A stretch of DNA of 64,000 bases from Candidatus Hydrogenedentota bacterium (GTDB taxonomy: Bacteria > Hydrogenedentota > Hydrogenedentia > Hydrogenedentales > SLHB01): the NCBI GenBank assembly GCA_035416745.1, contig DAOLNV010000005.1, forward strand, positions 1 to 64,000, written 5' to 3'. Under the pieces are notes generated by a model that saw nothing but the letters and a program-made list of their open reading frames with translations, was not told the DNA's origin and did not search any database. Numbering within the stretch: position 1 is the first letter of the stretch; each line of letters opens with the position of its first letter. This document shows positions 46,693 through 55,072 of the stretch, in pieces. A program made the position numbers and the translations under genes.

Positions 46693-47067
46693 GCCACTCC
46701 TTCATCTGTTCAAGCAATCTGGACGATTGCCAATTCTAGGAATGTTTTCAAGCGAATACAAGTCGTTTCCTCTCATTGAGGCGCCTGAAAAACCTCTGCC
46801 AAGCGCATGGCGCAAACGGAGCGCAGCCAGCCAAGAACCTTATGCCGCAAATACCTTGTTTCTGATGGCGTTTTTCGGGAATCGAAAAGGGACATATCCT
46901 TTAAGACCGGTTTTTCGGTAAGGTGGCGGGTTCTTAAGCTGTTTTCGGGCAAGGTCTTCGCCCCATTCTTTTTGTCCCTGTCATTTGCGTGGTTTGCAGG
47001 GATTCGGGTACACTTTGATATGTGAGAGGGAAGGGAGCCTGACGGGTTCAAACCTGAGGAAGTGGAA
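46693..47067. other. Intergenic region with imperfect nested inverted repeat
   Basis: 375 bp between divergent exbD and the receiver-GGDEF gene. AGGGACA (46888-46894) pairs with TGTCCCT (46973-46979), and inside that AAGACC (46903-46908) pairs with GGTCTT (46953-46958); ACCG (46906-46909)/CGGT (46916-46919) is an alternative small hairpin. As a plus-strand RNA of about 92 nt this could fold into a two-step stem with internal loops. It does not match c-di-GMP riboswitch signatures that I know. It may be chance. Confidence 0.3.
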
Positions 47068-47997
47068 GTGCATACCTGTTGTGTTTGTGTTGCCGATAGC
47101 GATGAGGGTAGCGCCAGACTGCTGGCGGACGGCCTGAAGCAGAATGAATACGATGTGCGGGTTGTCACCACCGGCGCAGAGGTTTGCCGAGAGTGCCGCA
47201 AAGGGGATGTCCAAGTCCTGGTGCTGGATGCGAACATGCCCGATACGGACGGGATTGCTTTAGCGCGGCAGCTTAAGGCCGACCAGAAGACGGCCGGGTT
47301 GGTCATATTGACGGCATTGGACAAGACTGCCCAGCAGCGGTTCTCCATCGAAGACGCCCTTGGCGTGGAAGACTACGTGACCAAACCTTACAACCTGCCT
47401 ATGGTCATGATTCGGATGGAGGCCGCCATTCGTAAGAAATTCGGCACGAGGTGTCTTGACAACTGTGACGATGCTCTGGGCGACACCTCATACACCGATG
47501 AACTTACGGGATTGCGCAATCGCCGGTATCTCCTGGAGCGCCTTCAGGAAGAGGTCGAAAAAGCCCATCGGTACAATTTCCCTGTTTCCTGTGTGGTTTT
47601 TGACGTGGACGAAGTGGAAGCGCTCGACGATGAACTTGGTTCGGTCTCCCTGGACGACCTTCTGGTGGAACTGGCCATGGCCATGCGGAATCACAGCCGC
47701 ACATTCGATATTGTGTCGCGGTACGACGGTTCGATGTTCGCGGCCGTGCTGCCTCACGCTGACCTGGATCAGGCCATTCGGTATGCGCACAAGATCCTCG
47801 ACGAGGTCGAGAACACGACGTTCGCCGACCCCTGTTTTCCTTCGAAAACCCGGTTGAGCGCGGGGATTGTCGCGTGCAAGAATGGCAGTGCTCGGGGCGC
47901 AGAAGCGGTATTGGCGGAGGCGATGCAAAGCTTGCTCGCGGCCCAGGGTTCGAACGGCAAACGTGTGAGGGCCCGCACCCTTTCGGAAGGCGGCTAA
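47068..47997 (+). CDS. Receiver-GGDEF protein with degenerate GGDEF site
   Basis: About 309 residues from GTG 47068 with GAGG eight bases upstream (GTG 47062 sits too close to it). Receiver about 1-125: Asp54 in VLDANMPD, acidic residues near 10-13, Lys in YVTKPYN. A GGDEF fold follows, with TDELTGLRNRRYL present, but the signature loop is DGSMF (about 220-224) in place of GGDEF/GGEEF, and the metal Asp segment reads FDVDEVEALDDELG. Diguanylate cyclase activity is therefore doubtful; a role as a phosphorylation-dependent or ligand-binding adaptor is possible. Confidence 0.85.
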   Translation: MHTCCVCVADSDEGSARLLADGLKQNEYDVRVVTTGAEVCRECRKGDVQVLVLDANMPDTDGIALARQLKADQKTAGLVILTALDKTAQQRFSIEDALGVEDYVTKPYNLPMVMIRMEAAIRKKFGTRCLDNCDDALGDTSYTDELTGLRNRRYLLERLQEEVEKAHRYNFPVSCVVFDVDEVEALDDELGSVSLDDLLVELAMAMRNHSRTFDIVSRYDGSMFAAVLPHADLDQAIRYAHKILDEVENTTFADPCFPSKTRLSAGIVACKNGSARGAEAVLAEAMQSLLAAQGSNGKRVRARTLSEGG

Positions 47998-48025
47998 TCG
48001 CCCAAGACTCGATGGAGCCGTCTTC

Positions 48026-49306
48026 TCAGATACTCAAATGTGTCAGGGCCTTTTTGCCGATATCCGTGCGGTAGTGGGCGTTGTCGAACCGGATCTTGCT
48101 TACGGCGGCGTATGCGTTTGCGATCGCCCGGGGAATATCGGAGCCTTTTGCAGTCACGTTAAGGACCCTGCCGCCGTTGGTGACCAGAGCGCCGTTTGCA
48201 ATGCCTGTGCCTGCGTGAAAGACCACCGCGCCGGTTTCCTTCTCGGCGTCGGAAACCCCCTCGATGACCTTGCCTTTTTCATATGGGCCGGGGTATCCCC
48301 CCGAGGCCATCACCACCGTGACGCAGGCCCCCTCCTCCCATTCGAGTGAGACGCGGCCCAGCGTGCCATCGCAGCATGCCAGCAGGACCGGCAGCAGGTC
48401 GTTCTTCATCCGGGGAAGGACAACTTGGACTTCCGGGTCTCCGAACCGGCAGTTGAACTCGATGACCTTGGGGCCGTCCCGAGTAATCATCAACCCGGCA
48501 TAGAGCACTCCGGTGTACGGCGCGCCGGCTCTTGCCATGCCCAGGACGCACGGTTCGAGAATTGTGCGGGTAATCTCTTCAAACAGCGCATCGGTAACCA
48601 CAGGCGCGGGCGAGTAAGCTCCCATTCCTCCGGTATTGGGGCCCTTATCGCCATCGAACACTGCCTTATGGTCCTGGCTTGAAGCCATGGGGACCACCGT
48701 TCTCCCATCCGAGAATGCTAGAATCGAAGCCTCTTCGCCGAACAGGCATTCTTCGATGAGGACGCGGGCGCCGGCGTCTCCGAAGGCTTTGTCCTCCATG
48801 GCGGCTTTTATCGCGCTGATTGCGGTATCGATGTCGTGGGCCACGGTGACGCCCTTGCCTGCAGCCAATCCGTCGGCTTTGATGACAACGGGGGCGCCCT
48901 TCCTGCGGACGTACGCGATGGCGCCGGCAGAGTCGGTGAATTCGGCGGATTCGGCGGTGGGGATCCCGCAGCGGCTCATGATGTGCTTGGCGAAACTCTT
49001 GCTCGCTTCCAGCCGGGCCGCGGAAGCCGTTGGTCCGAACGCCTTGATGCCCTCCGCGGTCAGATGGTCGACGAGCCCCCTGGACAGCGGGTCTTCCGGG
49101 CCGATAACCGCCAGTCCTACCCTTTCGTGTTTAGCGAGTGCGGCGAGTTTATCGAACTCATTGACGCCTATGCCGACGCAACGCCCAATCGCGGCCATTC
49201 CGGGATTGCCCGGAGCGCAGAGCACTTCTTCGACCCTCGGACTCTGGGCAAGTTTCCAGGTGAGAGCGTGTTCACGTCCTCCGCTTCCCACGACCAATAC
49301 CTTCAC
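48026..49306 (-). CDS. purD: Phosphoribosylamine-glycine ligase
   Basis: 426 residues, ATP-grasp enzyme of purine synthesis making GAR. Motifs: VVGSGGREHALTWKLA, GPEDPLSRGLVDHL, IKADGLAAGKGVTVA, GEEASILAFSDG, PNTGGMGAYSPAP and EFNCRFGDPE. GTG 49306 with AAGGAG eight bases upstream. It follows the PurH cyclohydrolase gene by 22 nt, so the two form a purine operon separate from purC-purF. Confidence 0.97.
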   Translation of the reverse strand: MKVLVVGSGGREHALTWKLAQSPRVEEVLCAPGNPGMAAIGRCVGIGVNEFDKLAALAKHERVGLAVIGPEDPLSRGLVDHLTAEGIKAFGPTASAARLEASKSFAKHIMSRCGIPTAESAEFTDSAGAIAYVRRKGAPVVIKADGLAAGKGVTVAHDIDTAISAIKAAMEDKAFGDAGARVLIEECLFGEEASILAFSDGRTVVPMASSQDHKAVFDGDKGPNTGGMGAYSPAPVVTDALFEEITRTILEPCVLGMARAGAPYTGVLYAGLMITRDGPKVIEFNCRFGDPEVQVVLPRMKNDLLPVLLACCDGTLGRVSLEWEEGACVTVVMASGGYPGPYEKGKVIEGVSDAEKETGAVVFHAGTGIANGALVTNGGRVLNVTAKGSDIPRAIANAYAAVSKIRFDNAHYRTDIGKKALTHLSI

Positions 49307-49328
49307 CGTTCTTTCTCCTTACGAGACG

Positions 49329-49940
49329 CTATTCGCGGATCCAAGCCGATTCCGCGCCCTTGAGGTAGTCCGCAACCATCTGGTCGTATCGCGCGGCACA
49401 TGCGAACGCTTCCTGGGCGAGGCGGTGCCGCGTCTCGAACGTTAAGGCGCCTCCGAGAGCGCGCAGTTCGTGCATGACCCTTGTGTAGCGCTCCGGATTG
49501 ACCAGCACGCCCACGTATCGGAAATTCTTGGCTGCCGACCGGATCATGGACATGCCGCCGATGTCGATTTGCTCAATGACCTCTTCGGGCGTAACCCCGG
49601 GTTGCCTGATGAGGGACTCGAGCGGGCGGAGGTTGACAGCCACAAGGTCGATCCATTCGTAGCCATGAGCCTGAAGCTGCTCGGCATGCAATTTATTGTC
49701 GCGAATCCCCAGCAAGCCCGCGTGTATCTTGGCATGGAGGGATTTCACCCGCCCGTCCATCATTTCTTCGACGCCGGTGAAGTCGGCCATGTTTATGGGG
49801 TGGAGGCCAGCTTCTTCGAGGGCATGCAAGGTACCTGCGGTGCTGACAATCTCCACGTTAAACTCGGTCAGCAAACGAACCAGCTCCACCAAACCTGTCT
49901 TGTCGTGGCAACTGATGATGGCTCGCTTTATGGGTGTCAT
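49329..49940 (-). CDS. purH: Standalone IMP cyclohydrolase domain (PurH N-terminal half)
   Basis: 203 residues from ATG 49940 (AAGGAG eight bases upstream). It covers only the MGS-like IMP cyclohydrolase domain of PurH: RAIISCHDKTGLVELV, VSTAGTLHALEEAG, TGVEEMMDGRVKSLHAKIHAGLL and IDIGGMSMIRSAAKNF. The full bifunctional protein is about 520 residues and continues into the AICAR transformylase domain, which is missing here. The stop codon is clean and purD follows after 22 nt, so this looks like a true short gene and not a frameshift. The formyl transfer step must come from another gene (separate PurH C-domain or PurP). Confidence 0.92.
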   Translation of the reverse strand: MTPIKRAIISCHDKTGLVELVRLLTEFNVEIVSTAGTLHALEEAGLHPINMADFTGVEEMMDGRVKSLHAKIHAGLLGIRDNKLHAEQLQAHGYEWIDLVAVNLRPLESLIRQPGVTPEEVIEQIDIGGMSMIRSAAKNFRYVGVLVNPERYTRVMHELRALGGALTFETRHRLAQEAFACAARYDQMVADYLKGAESAWIRE

Positions 49941-50067
49941 GAACAGCACTCCTTCCCATTCCCGGGCAGCCCTGTCCGGTTTGCCGCCTTGGCTCACAGG
50001 GGGGCGCTATACTACTTCACATTTCATCCAAAATGAAGGATCTTGTACACGAAGCATCATGGTCTGG

Positions 50068-50733
50068 TCAAAGATCCGGCCGGACGGTCTCGATTTCGCA
50101 GGTTCCCTCCCCCAAGTGCATGATTTTGTCCACCATCGGCAACGCTTCTTTGCGCTGGTGCGTTGTCATCACGACGCTGATATGCTGAGTGGCCCGCCGC
50201 CGCACAATCTCTTCCATGAAATGGTGCCGCGTCATATCATCGAGATGCGCGAAGGGCTCATCAAGAAGCAGGAGGCGCGGATGCACGATCAGCGCTCTGG
50301 CCAGACTCAGACGCTGCTGCTGCCCCCCCGAGAGCGCGGACGGTTTCGCGCGCCGTTTTTCGGCAAGACCGCTGAAGGTGAGCATGCGTTCGACCCGGTC
50401 GAGGCGCTGTTCGCGGGGGATTTCCTGCGCCCGCAACACGAAGTGGAGGTGTTTCTCGGCCGACATGTGCGGCCACAGGGCGAAATCTTGAAACACCATG
50501 CCGATGCCCCGGGTGTGGAGGTCGCCCTCCGTTGCCGGCACATCGTCGATGGTTATGACGCCCTCGTCCGGCTTTTCCAGGCCCGCGACGAGACGCAAAA
50601 GGGTCGTTTTCCCGACTCCGACGGGACCGAACAGGCACAGCCCTTCGCCCGGCCGCAGCGTAAGGGTAATCCCTTGCAGCACACGCGTGCCGTGATAGCC
50701 CTTCGACACGTTCGAGAATCTAATGATAGGCAT
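50068..50733 (-). CDS. Fe3+-type ABC importer ATPase
   Basis: About 221 residues from ATG 50733. Walker A FGPVGVGKTTLL, Q-loop near MVFQDFALWP, signature LSGGQQQRLSLARAL and Walker B LLLLDEPFAHLD. The segment MVFQDFALWPHMS is typical of the FbpC/PotA (CUT1-like) branch, but the roughly 350-residue C-terminal regulatory (TOBE) domain of FbpC is absent. It is encoded with a two-domain permease and an iron-type binding protein, overlapping the permease gene by 14 nt. Energises import at the inner membrane. Confidence 0.9.
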   Translation of the reverse strand: MPIIRFSNVSKGYHGTRVLQGITLTLRPGEGLCLFGPVGVGKTTLLRLVAGLEKPDEGVITIDDVPATEGDLHTRGIGMVFQDFALWPHMSAEKHLHFVLRAQEIPREQRLDRVERMLTFSGLAEKRRAKPSALSGGQQQRLSLARALIVHPRLLLLDEPFAHLDDMTRHHFMEEIVRRRATQHISVVMTTHQRKEALPMVDKIMHLGEGTCEIETVRPDL

Positions 50734-52321
50734 GAAAAAACCGCCTGCATGCAACATACACAACCACTGTGCCGCAACCGGCGGCCAGCAGCAATCCTAC
50801 CATCATCAGGCTCAGCGCGGAGACCGCCGCGCTGGGACCGTAGTGCATGAGCGAGTGGATCCGGATGGATAACGGAGTAATCCCCGGCGGGGCAACCATT
50901 GCTGAGGCTTCGAGCTCGCGCAGCGAGAAGATGAAAGCCAACCCCCAAATCGCCGCGAGAGCGGGGGCCGTCAGCGGGGCCACAACGCCTGTCCCCCGTC
51001 TGACCCAGCTTACATCATGGACTCTTGCCGCCTCCAACGGGCGCGGATGCAACTCCTCCAACGCGATCTTCTCCCCCTGGTACGCAAAGTAGAGGTATTT
51101 TGCGGCACAGGCCAGAACGAGTACGAGGAGCGTTTCGAATACGATTAAGGGCGGCCCCGCGTGGTTCCACAGGGCAATCAGTCCTGTTCCGAGGAGCGGG
51201 CCAGTGATGAGGAACGGAACCACGCTCAGTTGAAAAAACCTCGATGCCCGGTTGCTGCCGTGGGCGACATAGGCCATCGCGAATCCGAGCGCCGTAAGAA
51301 GCGTTGCGGCGAGCCCGGAGATCGCCAGGCTGGTTCGGATCTCCGTTTGCGCGTTTTCCCAGGCTGCCCGCAACTGCGTAACGTTTCCCGTCCGAACAAC
51401 CAGGACGGTCAAGGGGGCAGCCAGCGCGAGCGCGATAATCACAACGCAGTACGCCGTGGCGAGGCCAGCCCGTCTCCAGCCCGGCGGCATTCTGCCTACC
51501 GGCATGTCCGGGGGGAGCAGCCATTGCTGGCGGGGCCGCGCCCATGCGCCCCAAGCCCAGACCACAATCCCTCCGGTCAGAAGCAGCGGGAGCATGTGGG
51601 CGACAGCCCGTCCCACTTCCTGAAACGCGCTCAGCTCGGTGAAGATCTCGACCGGATACACGTTCACCTGAAACAGAGCCGGCACCGAGAAACCCGTGAG
51701 GGCAAGGAGAAACACAAAACCCGCCCCCGTAAACACCCACGGTGCGCACAGCGGCAGCCGCACGGCAAAGAACGCCTGCAACGGGTCCGCAATTAACCGG
51801 GCGGACTCTAGCATCCGGCGGTCAAAACGCCGCAAGGCAACGCCTGTGAACAGGAGGACAATGGGATAGTACGATAGCGCGGCAATGGCGATCACGCTGG
51901 GTATGCCGAAAGAGTGTGAAATCACGGTCTCCGCGATGAATTGGGGCGTCAGGAGGCCCAGCCGAGTCATGGCGTCAATCCAGGCCACCGCAAACACGTA
52001 TGGCGGCATCAGGAGTGGAAGGCAGAGCAATACGGCCAATACCTCGCGCAAGAAACGGGGGCAATACTGGAGAGCCAGTGCCGCGCCTCCCCCCAGGAAC
52101 AGAGACGCAAAGGCAGTTCCCAGACTTATGAGAAGACTGTTTGCCAACAACATCCATTGCCGGGGTTCCGAGAGAACCTCTCCGTACGCATCCAGGGAGA
52201 ATCCTTCGCTGTCGCGGACCGCTCGCCACGCTAACGCAATCAGGGGCGCTACGCACACGACGGCAAAGACCAGCAGTGTCGAGCCCACAAAGACCCTACG
52301 GCACATGCAGCGGCTTGCCAT
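50720..52321 (-). CDS. Fe3+-type ABC importer permease (two fused membrane domains)
   Basis: 533 residues with about 12 hydrophobic segments arranged as two binding-protein-dependent permease domains in one chain, as in FbpB/SfuB. EAA-like coupling loops: ESARLIADPLQAFFAVRLPLC (split: ESARLIADPLQAF, FFAVRLPLC) in the first half and EAARVHDVSWVRRG in the second. Starts at 52321, directly abutting or sharing a base with the binding-protein stop, and overlaps the ATPase gene by 14 nt. Confidence 0.9.
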   Translation of the reverse strand: MASRCMCRRVFVGSTLLVFAVVCVAPLIALAWRAVRDSEGFSLDAYGEVLSEPRQWMLLANSLLISLGTAFASLFLGGGAALALQYCPRFLREVLAVLLCLPLLMPPYVFAVAWIDAMTRLGLLTPQFIAETVISHSFGIPSVIAIAALSYYPIVLLFTGVALRRFDRRMLESARLIADPLQAFFAVRLPLCAPWVFTGAGFVFLLALTGFSVPALFQVNVYPVEIFTELSAFQEVGRAVAHMLPLLLTGGIVVWAWGAWARPRQQWLLPPDMPVGRMPPGWRRAGLATAYCVVIIALALAAPLTVLVVRTGNVTQLRAAWENAQTEIRTSLAISGLAATLLTALGFAMAYVAHGSNRASRFFQLSVVPFLITGPLLGTGLIALWNHAGPPLIVFETLLVLVLACAAKYLYFAYQGEKIALEELHPRPLEAARVHDVSWVRRGTGVVAPLTAPALAAIWGLAFIFSLRELEASAMVAPPGITPLSIRIHSLMHYGPSAAVSALSLMMVGLLLAAGCGTVVVYVACRRFFHAYH

Positions 52322-53340
52322 TATCTCAGGAATTCCTTGCGGATGAATGTCGCCGTGGCTTCCATGTTTGCTGCCACGGCGCTGAAATCCACGTTCATGG
52401 TACGGATTTCGGACAGTTTTGGCACGTTTTGCGGGGCTTCCACGGCCGGGTTCAAGGGGATCTGCATGCCGCGCACTTCGGCCAGCACCCGCTCGACCTC
52501 GGGGCTCAGCAGGTAATCTATCAGTTTCCTCGCGGCTTCGGGATGGGGCGCATTCTTAACCACGGCAACGGTATTCGGAATGACCAGGGTGCCCAAACCG
52601 CCGTCCTCCTGGTCCGGGAAACGCCATTTGGCGGGAAGACCGTCTTCGATTGCGCCGTTGGCGTCATCGGTGTCGGTGAGGCCCCAGGCGTACGCACCGC
52701 TGGCCACCATATCGCGCACGGTGGCATTGCCCGCCAGCACGGCCACGTCATTCGCCAGCAGACCCTGGAAGAATTTCTGGGCCTTCTCCTCGCCCCATAG
52801 AGTGAACAAGGCCGCCGCGTGGGTGGCTGTGGTGCCGAACAGGGGTTTCGCGATAGCCGCTCTCCCCTTCCACTTCGGATCGAGGTAAGCCATGATCGAC
52901 GCCGGCGGTTCCTGCACCAAATCGGTGTTGTAGATGATAACCCGGGCCCGCGCCGCGAACCCGGTCCAGAAATGCTCCGGGTCTTTGTATCGTTCGGGGA
53001 TCGCCTCGGCGGCGGGAGAGGCATAAGCTTCAAGGAGGCCTTTATGCTTGAGCACGATGGTCTGGGCGAGCTCGTTGTTCCAGAACACGTCAGCGCGGGG
53101 ACGGTTTGCCTCGTTGATTATGCGCATGACGAGGCCGGTAGTCTTGCTTGCCTCAGTATCGTATACGGGCAAGACCTCCAGCCCGGTCTGTTCCTCGAAC
53201 TTGGCCAGGATTGGCCGCGAGAACATTTCGTCGAGCGCCGTATATACCACGACGACTGGTTTGTCCTCTCCCCCGCACCCTGCCAGGCATGAGAGCGAGA
53301 GTGCTGCCGCCAGAGTCCATGTCCTTGCGCGTGCGTTCAC
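52321..53340 (-). CDS. Fe3+-type ABC importer substrate-binding lipoprotein
   Basis: 339 residues from GTG 53340 (AGGAG six bases upstream). A lipobox ends at LAGCGG, so it is a lipoprotein. The mature part is like FbpA/FutA: VYTALDEMFSRPILAKFEEQTG, NRPRADVFWNNE, YNTDLVQEPP, TATHAAALFTLWG and IPNTVAVVKNAPHP. The Tyr-rich iron site cannot be proven from sequence. First gene of the importer unit; 16 nt downstream of the ABC-2 permease stop, so it could be co-transcribed with the export module. Thiamine/phosphonate-type ligands are alternatives. Confidence 0.88.
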   Translation of the reverse strand: MNARARTWTLAAALSLSCLAGCGGEDKPVVVVYTALDEMFSRPILAKFEEQTGLEVLPVYDTEASKTTGLVMRIINEANRPRADVFWNNELAQTIVLKHKGLLEAYASPAAEAIPERYKDPEHFWTGFAARARVIIYNTDLVQEPPASIMAYLDPKWKGRAAIAKPLFGTTATHAAALFTLWGEEKAQKFFQGLLANDVAVLAGNATVRDMVASGAYAWGLTDTDDANGAIEDGLPAKWRFPDQEDGGLGTLVIPNTVAVVKNAPHPEAARKLIDYLLSPEVERVLAEVRGMQIPLNPAVEAPQNVPKLSEIRTMNVDFSAVAANMEATATFIRKEFLR

Positions 53341-53356
53341 ATCATTCTCCTATGGC

Positions 53357-55072
53357 CTAGTATTCGCTTGGGCGCCACCGTGATGTCATCTTGATGCAAG
53401 CGGCCCATACGATCAAGCTGTTCAGCAGTATCTGGAATGCCGCATGCGCCAGCCAATACGCCGTGACCAAAGTGTCAGGCGGACTGTGCTCGTCCCAATT
53501 GCGGATGTAAGCCAGTGGCGGAGACAAGAACATGGTCGTTTCGAATGCGGCTTCCGTGAAGGGATGCCCCCGGCCTGGCGCCATGTTCATTTCGCTGAGA
53601 AGCTCGTACGATATCAGCTCATAGAGGAACATCAGGATCAGCATCCACGCCGTCAGGATATAGGCCCATATCACGGCGCGGGTCGACGTTCTCGCGAAAG
53701 ACGACGCCAGAATCCCCATGCTGACTCCCATCAGCCCCGCCAAACAGGCCGAGAAGAAGCCAGTGACAAGTCCTCCCTGCATGCGGGGAATCGAATCCAG
53801 GGGGGCAAGCAGAAGGGAGCCCACGGCAAGAACGATAACGGCGGACACCAGCAAGCGGCATCCTGCCAGGAACTTCCCGAGGACCACGTCTCTGCCGCGA
53901 AGACGGGTTACGCGGAGCATGTCGAGGTTTCCCAGTTCATGCTCGTTTGCGATGGACGTGGCGGTCGTGAGGGGCGCCAGGATGCCCAGAGCGAACCACA
54001 TGAAGACCACCCAGGTCACCAGGGCTTCCTCCCGGTTGACGTTATTGCTTGTGAGCGCCACGAAGAACGCGGGAATCCCGATCAGGGCGGCCACAGCGAG
54101 AAGGAGCAGGTTCATGCCGAGCAGAAGCGAACGGTGGCCCCTGCCCACAAAATGGGTATCTTTGACGTAAACGGGGTTCGCATAGTCGCTGATCCCTGCC
54201 CGCTTTCCCGAGTAGAGACGCCCGTGGTCTCGCGCTCGGCGGAAAGGGCGTATCAGGTCCGAGGCCAGGATTTCCCACCACGGGCTCGCCCCGGTGTCAG
54301 GGCGAAGGACGTTTCTGTATACGAGTGCCAGACCGAAAAGAATCACCACACATTGAATGATGGCGCATACAACGACGGATTCCGGTTGGACCTCGCCGAT
54401 CGAGGCCGCTATCCCCGCGAACGGCGGGCTTGCAGCGGCAAGCACTTCCTCGAAGCGGCTGCCGATACGGTAGAGATTCAGGACTTCGACAAGTACGACG
54501 CCGACAAGTACCGGCCCTCCCATGACCGTGAACGCATAGAGGTATGCCCGGACGAACGCGGTCAGAACCGATTGCGACTTCGAGGAAGCGTAGAGCCCCA
54601 TCACTGCGCATGAGACCATTGTAACCAGCACCATTCCGACCCCAATTATGAGGTTTCGCAGTTCAAGGCCCACAAGAAAGTAGATCGACGCGACAACGGG
54701 GAGGGTTGTGAGAAGCAGAACCAATTGAAGGGACACGACGCTGAGGAGCTGGGCAAACACGAAACCCAGAGGCCGGATGCGGGTGGTCCGCAGAAGGTCG
54801 AACGTCTCTCGCTGGCGCTCGAGGACGATGGCTGTTGCTCCGTACGGCGTGACCAGGATCATGACCGCGAACATCCACGTCATCATTGACGGGATAATGA
54901 TGTTTTGAGAGACGCGGCCTCCACCGAGAAAGTAATAGGATTGCCTGGGCCAGTACGCGATCACGAAAAACGATGTCATCCCTACCAGCACCAGAACCCA
55001 GAGGAAGGTTCGTTTCTGGCGGGCCGCCCTCAACAGGTCGCGCCGGATAATGGCGGTGCTGGGAAACATCAT
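53357..55072 (-). CDS. ABC-2 type permease, array member 4
   Basis: About 571 residues from ATG 55072, which overlaps the previous permease stop (ATGA). Around 12 hydrophobic segments. Both halves carry a related block: the first has LERQRETFDLLRTTRIRPL, the second HELGNLDMLRVTRLRGRDVVLGKF (split: ELGNLDMLRVTRLRG), so the protein is internally duplicated. DYANPVYVKDTHF joins the halves. Inner-membrane part of an export ABC system whose only nearby ATPase is at 60423-61352. Last gene of the four. Confidence 0.85.
   Translation of the reverse strand: MMFPSTAIIRRDLLRAARQKRTFLWVLVLVGMTSFFVIAYWPRQSYYFLGGGRVSQNIIIPSMMTWMFAVMILVTPYGATAIVLERQRETFDLLRTTRIRPLGFVFAQLLSVVSLQLVLLLTTLPVVASIYFLVGLELRNLIIGVGMVLVTMVSCAVMGLYASSKSQSVLTAFVRAYLYAFTVMGGPVLVGVVLVEVLNLYRIGSRFEEVLAAASPPFAGIAASIGEVQPESVVVCAIIQCVVILFGLALVYRNVLRPDTGASPWWEILASDLIRPFRRARDHGRLYSGKRAGISDYANPVYVKDTHFVGRGHRSLLLGMNLLLLAVAALIGIPAFFVALTSNNVNREEALVTWVVFMWFALGILAPLTTATSIANEHELGNLDMLRVTRLRGRDVVLGKFLAGCRLLVSAVIVLAVGSLLLAPLDSIPRMQGGLVTGFFSACLAGLMGVSMGILASSFARTSTRAVIWAYILTAWMLILMFLYELISYELLSEMNMAPGRGHPFTEAAFETTMFLSPPLAYIRNWDEHSPPDTLVTAYWLAHAAFQILLNSLIVWAACIKMTSRWRPSEY

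Noticed and set aside
53444..54613. 389-codon plus-strand open frame opposite a permease gene
   Set aside because: Charged, low-hydrophobicity complement of a membrane-protein gene; no start signal.
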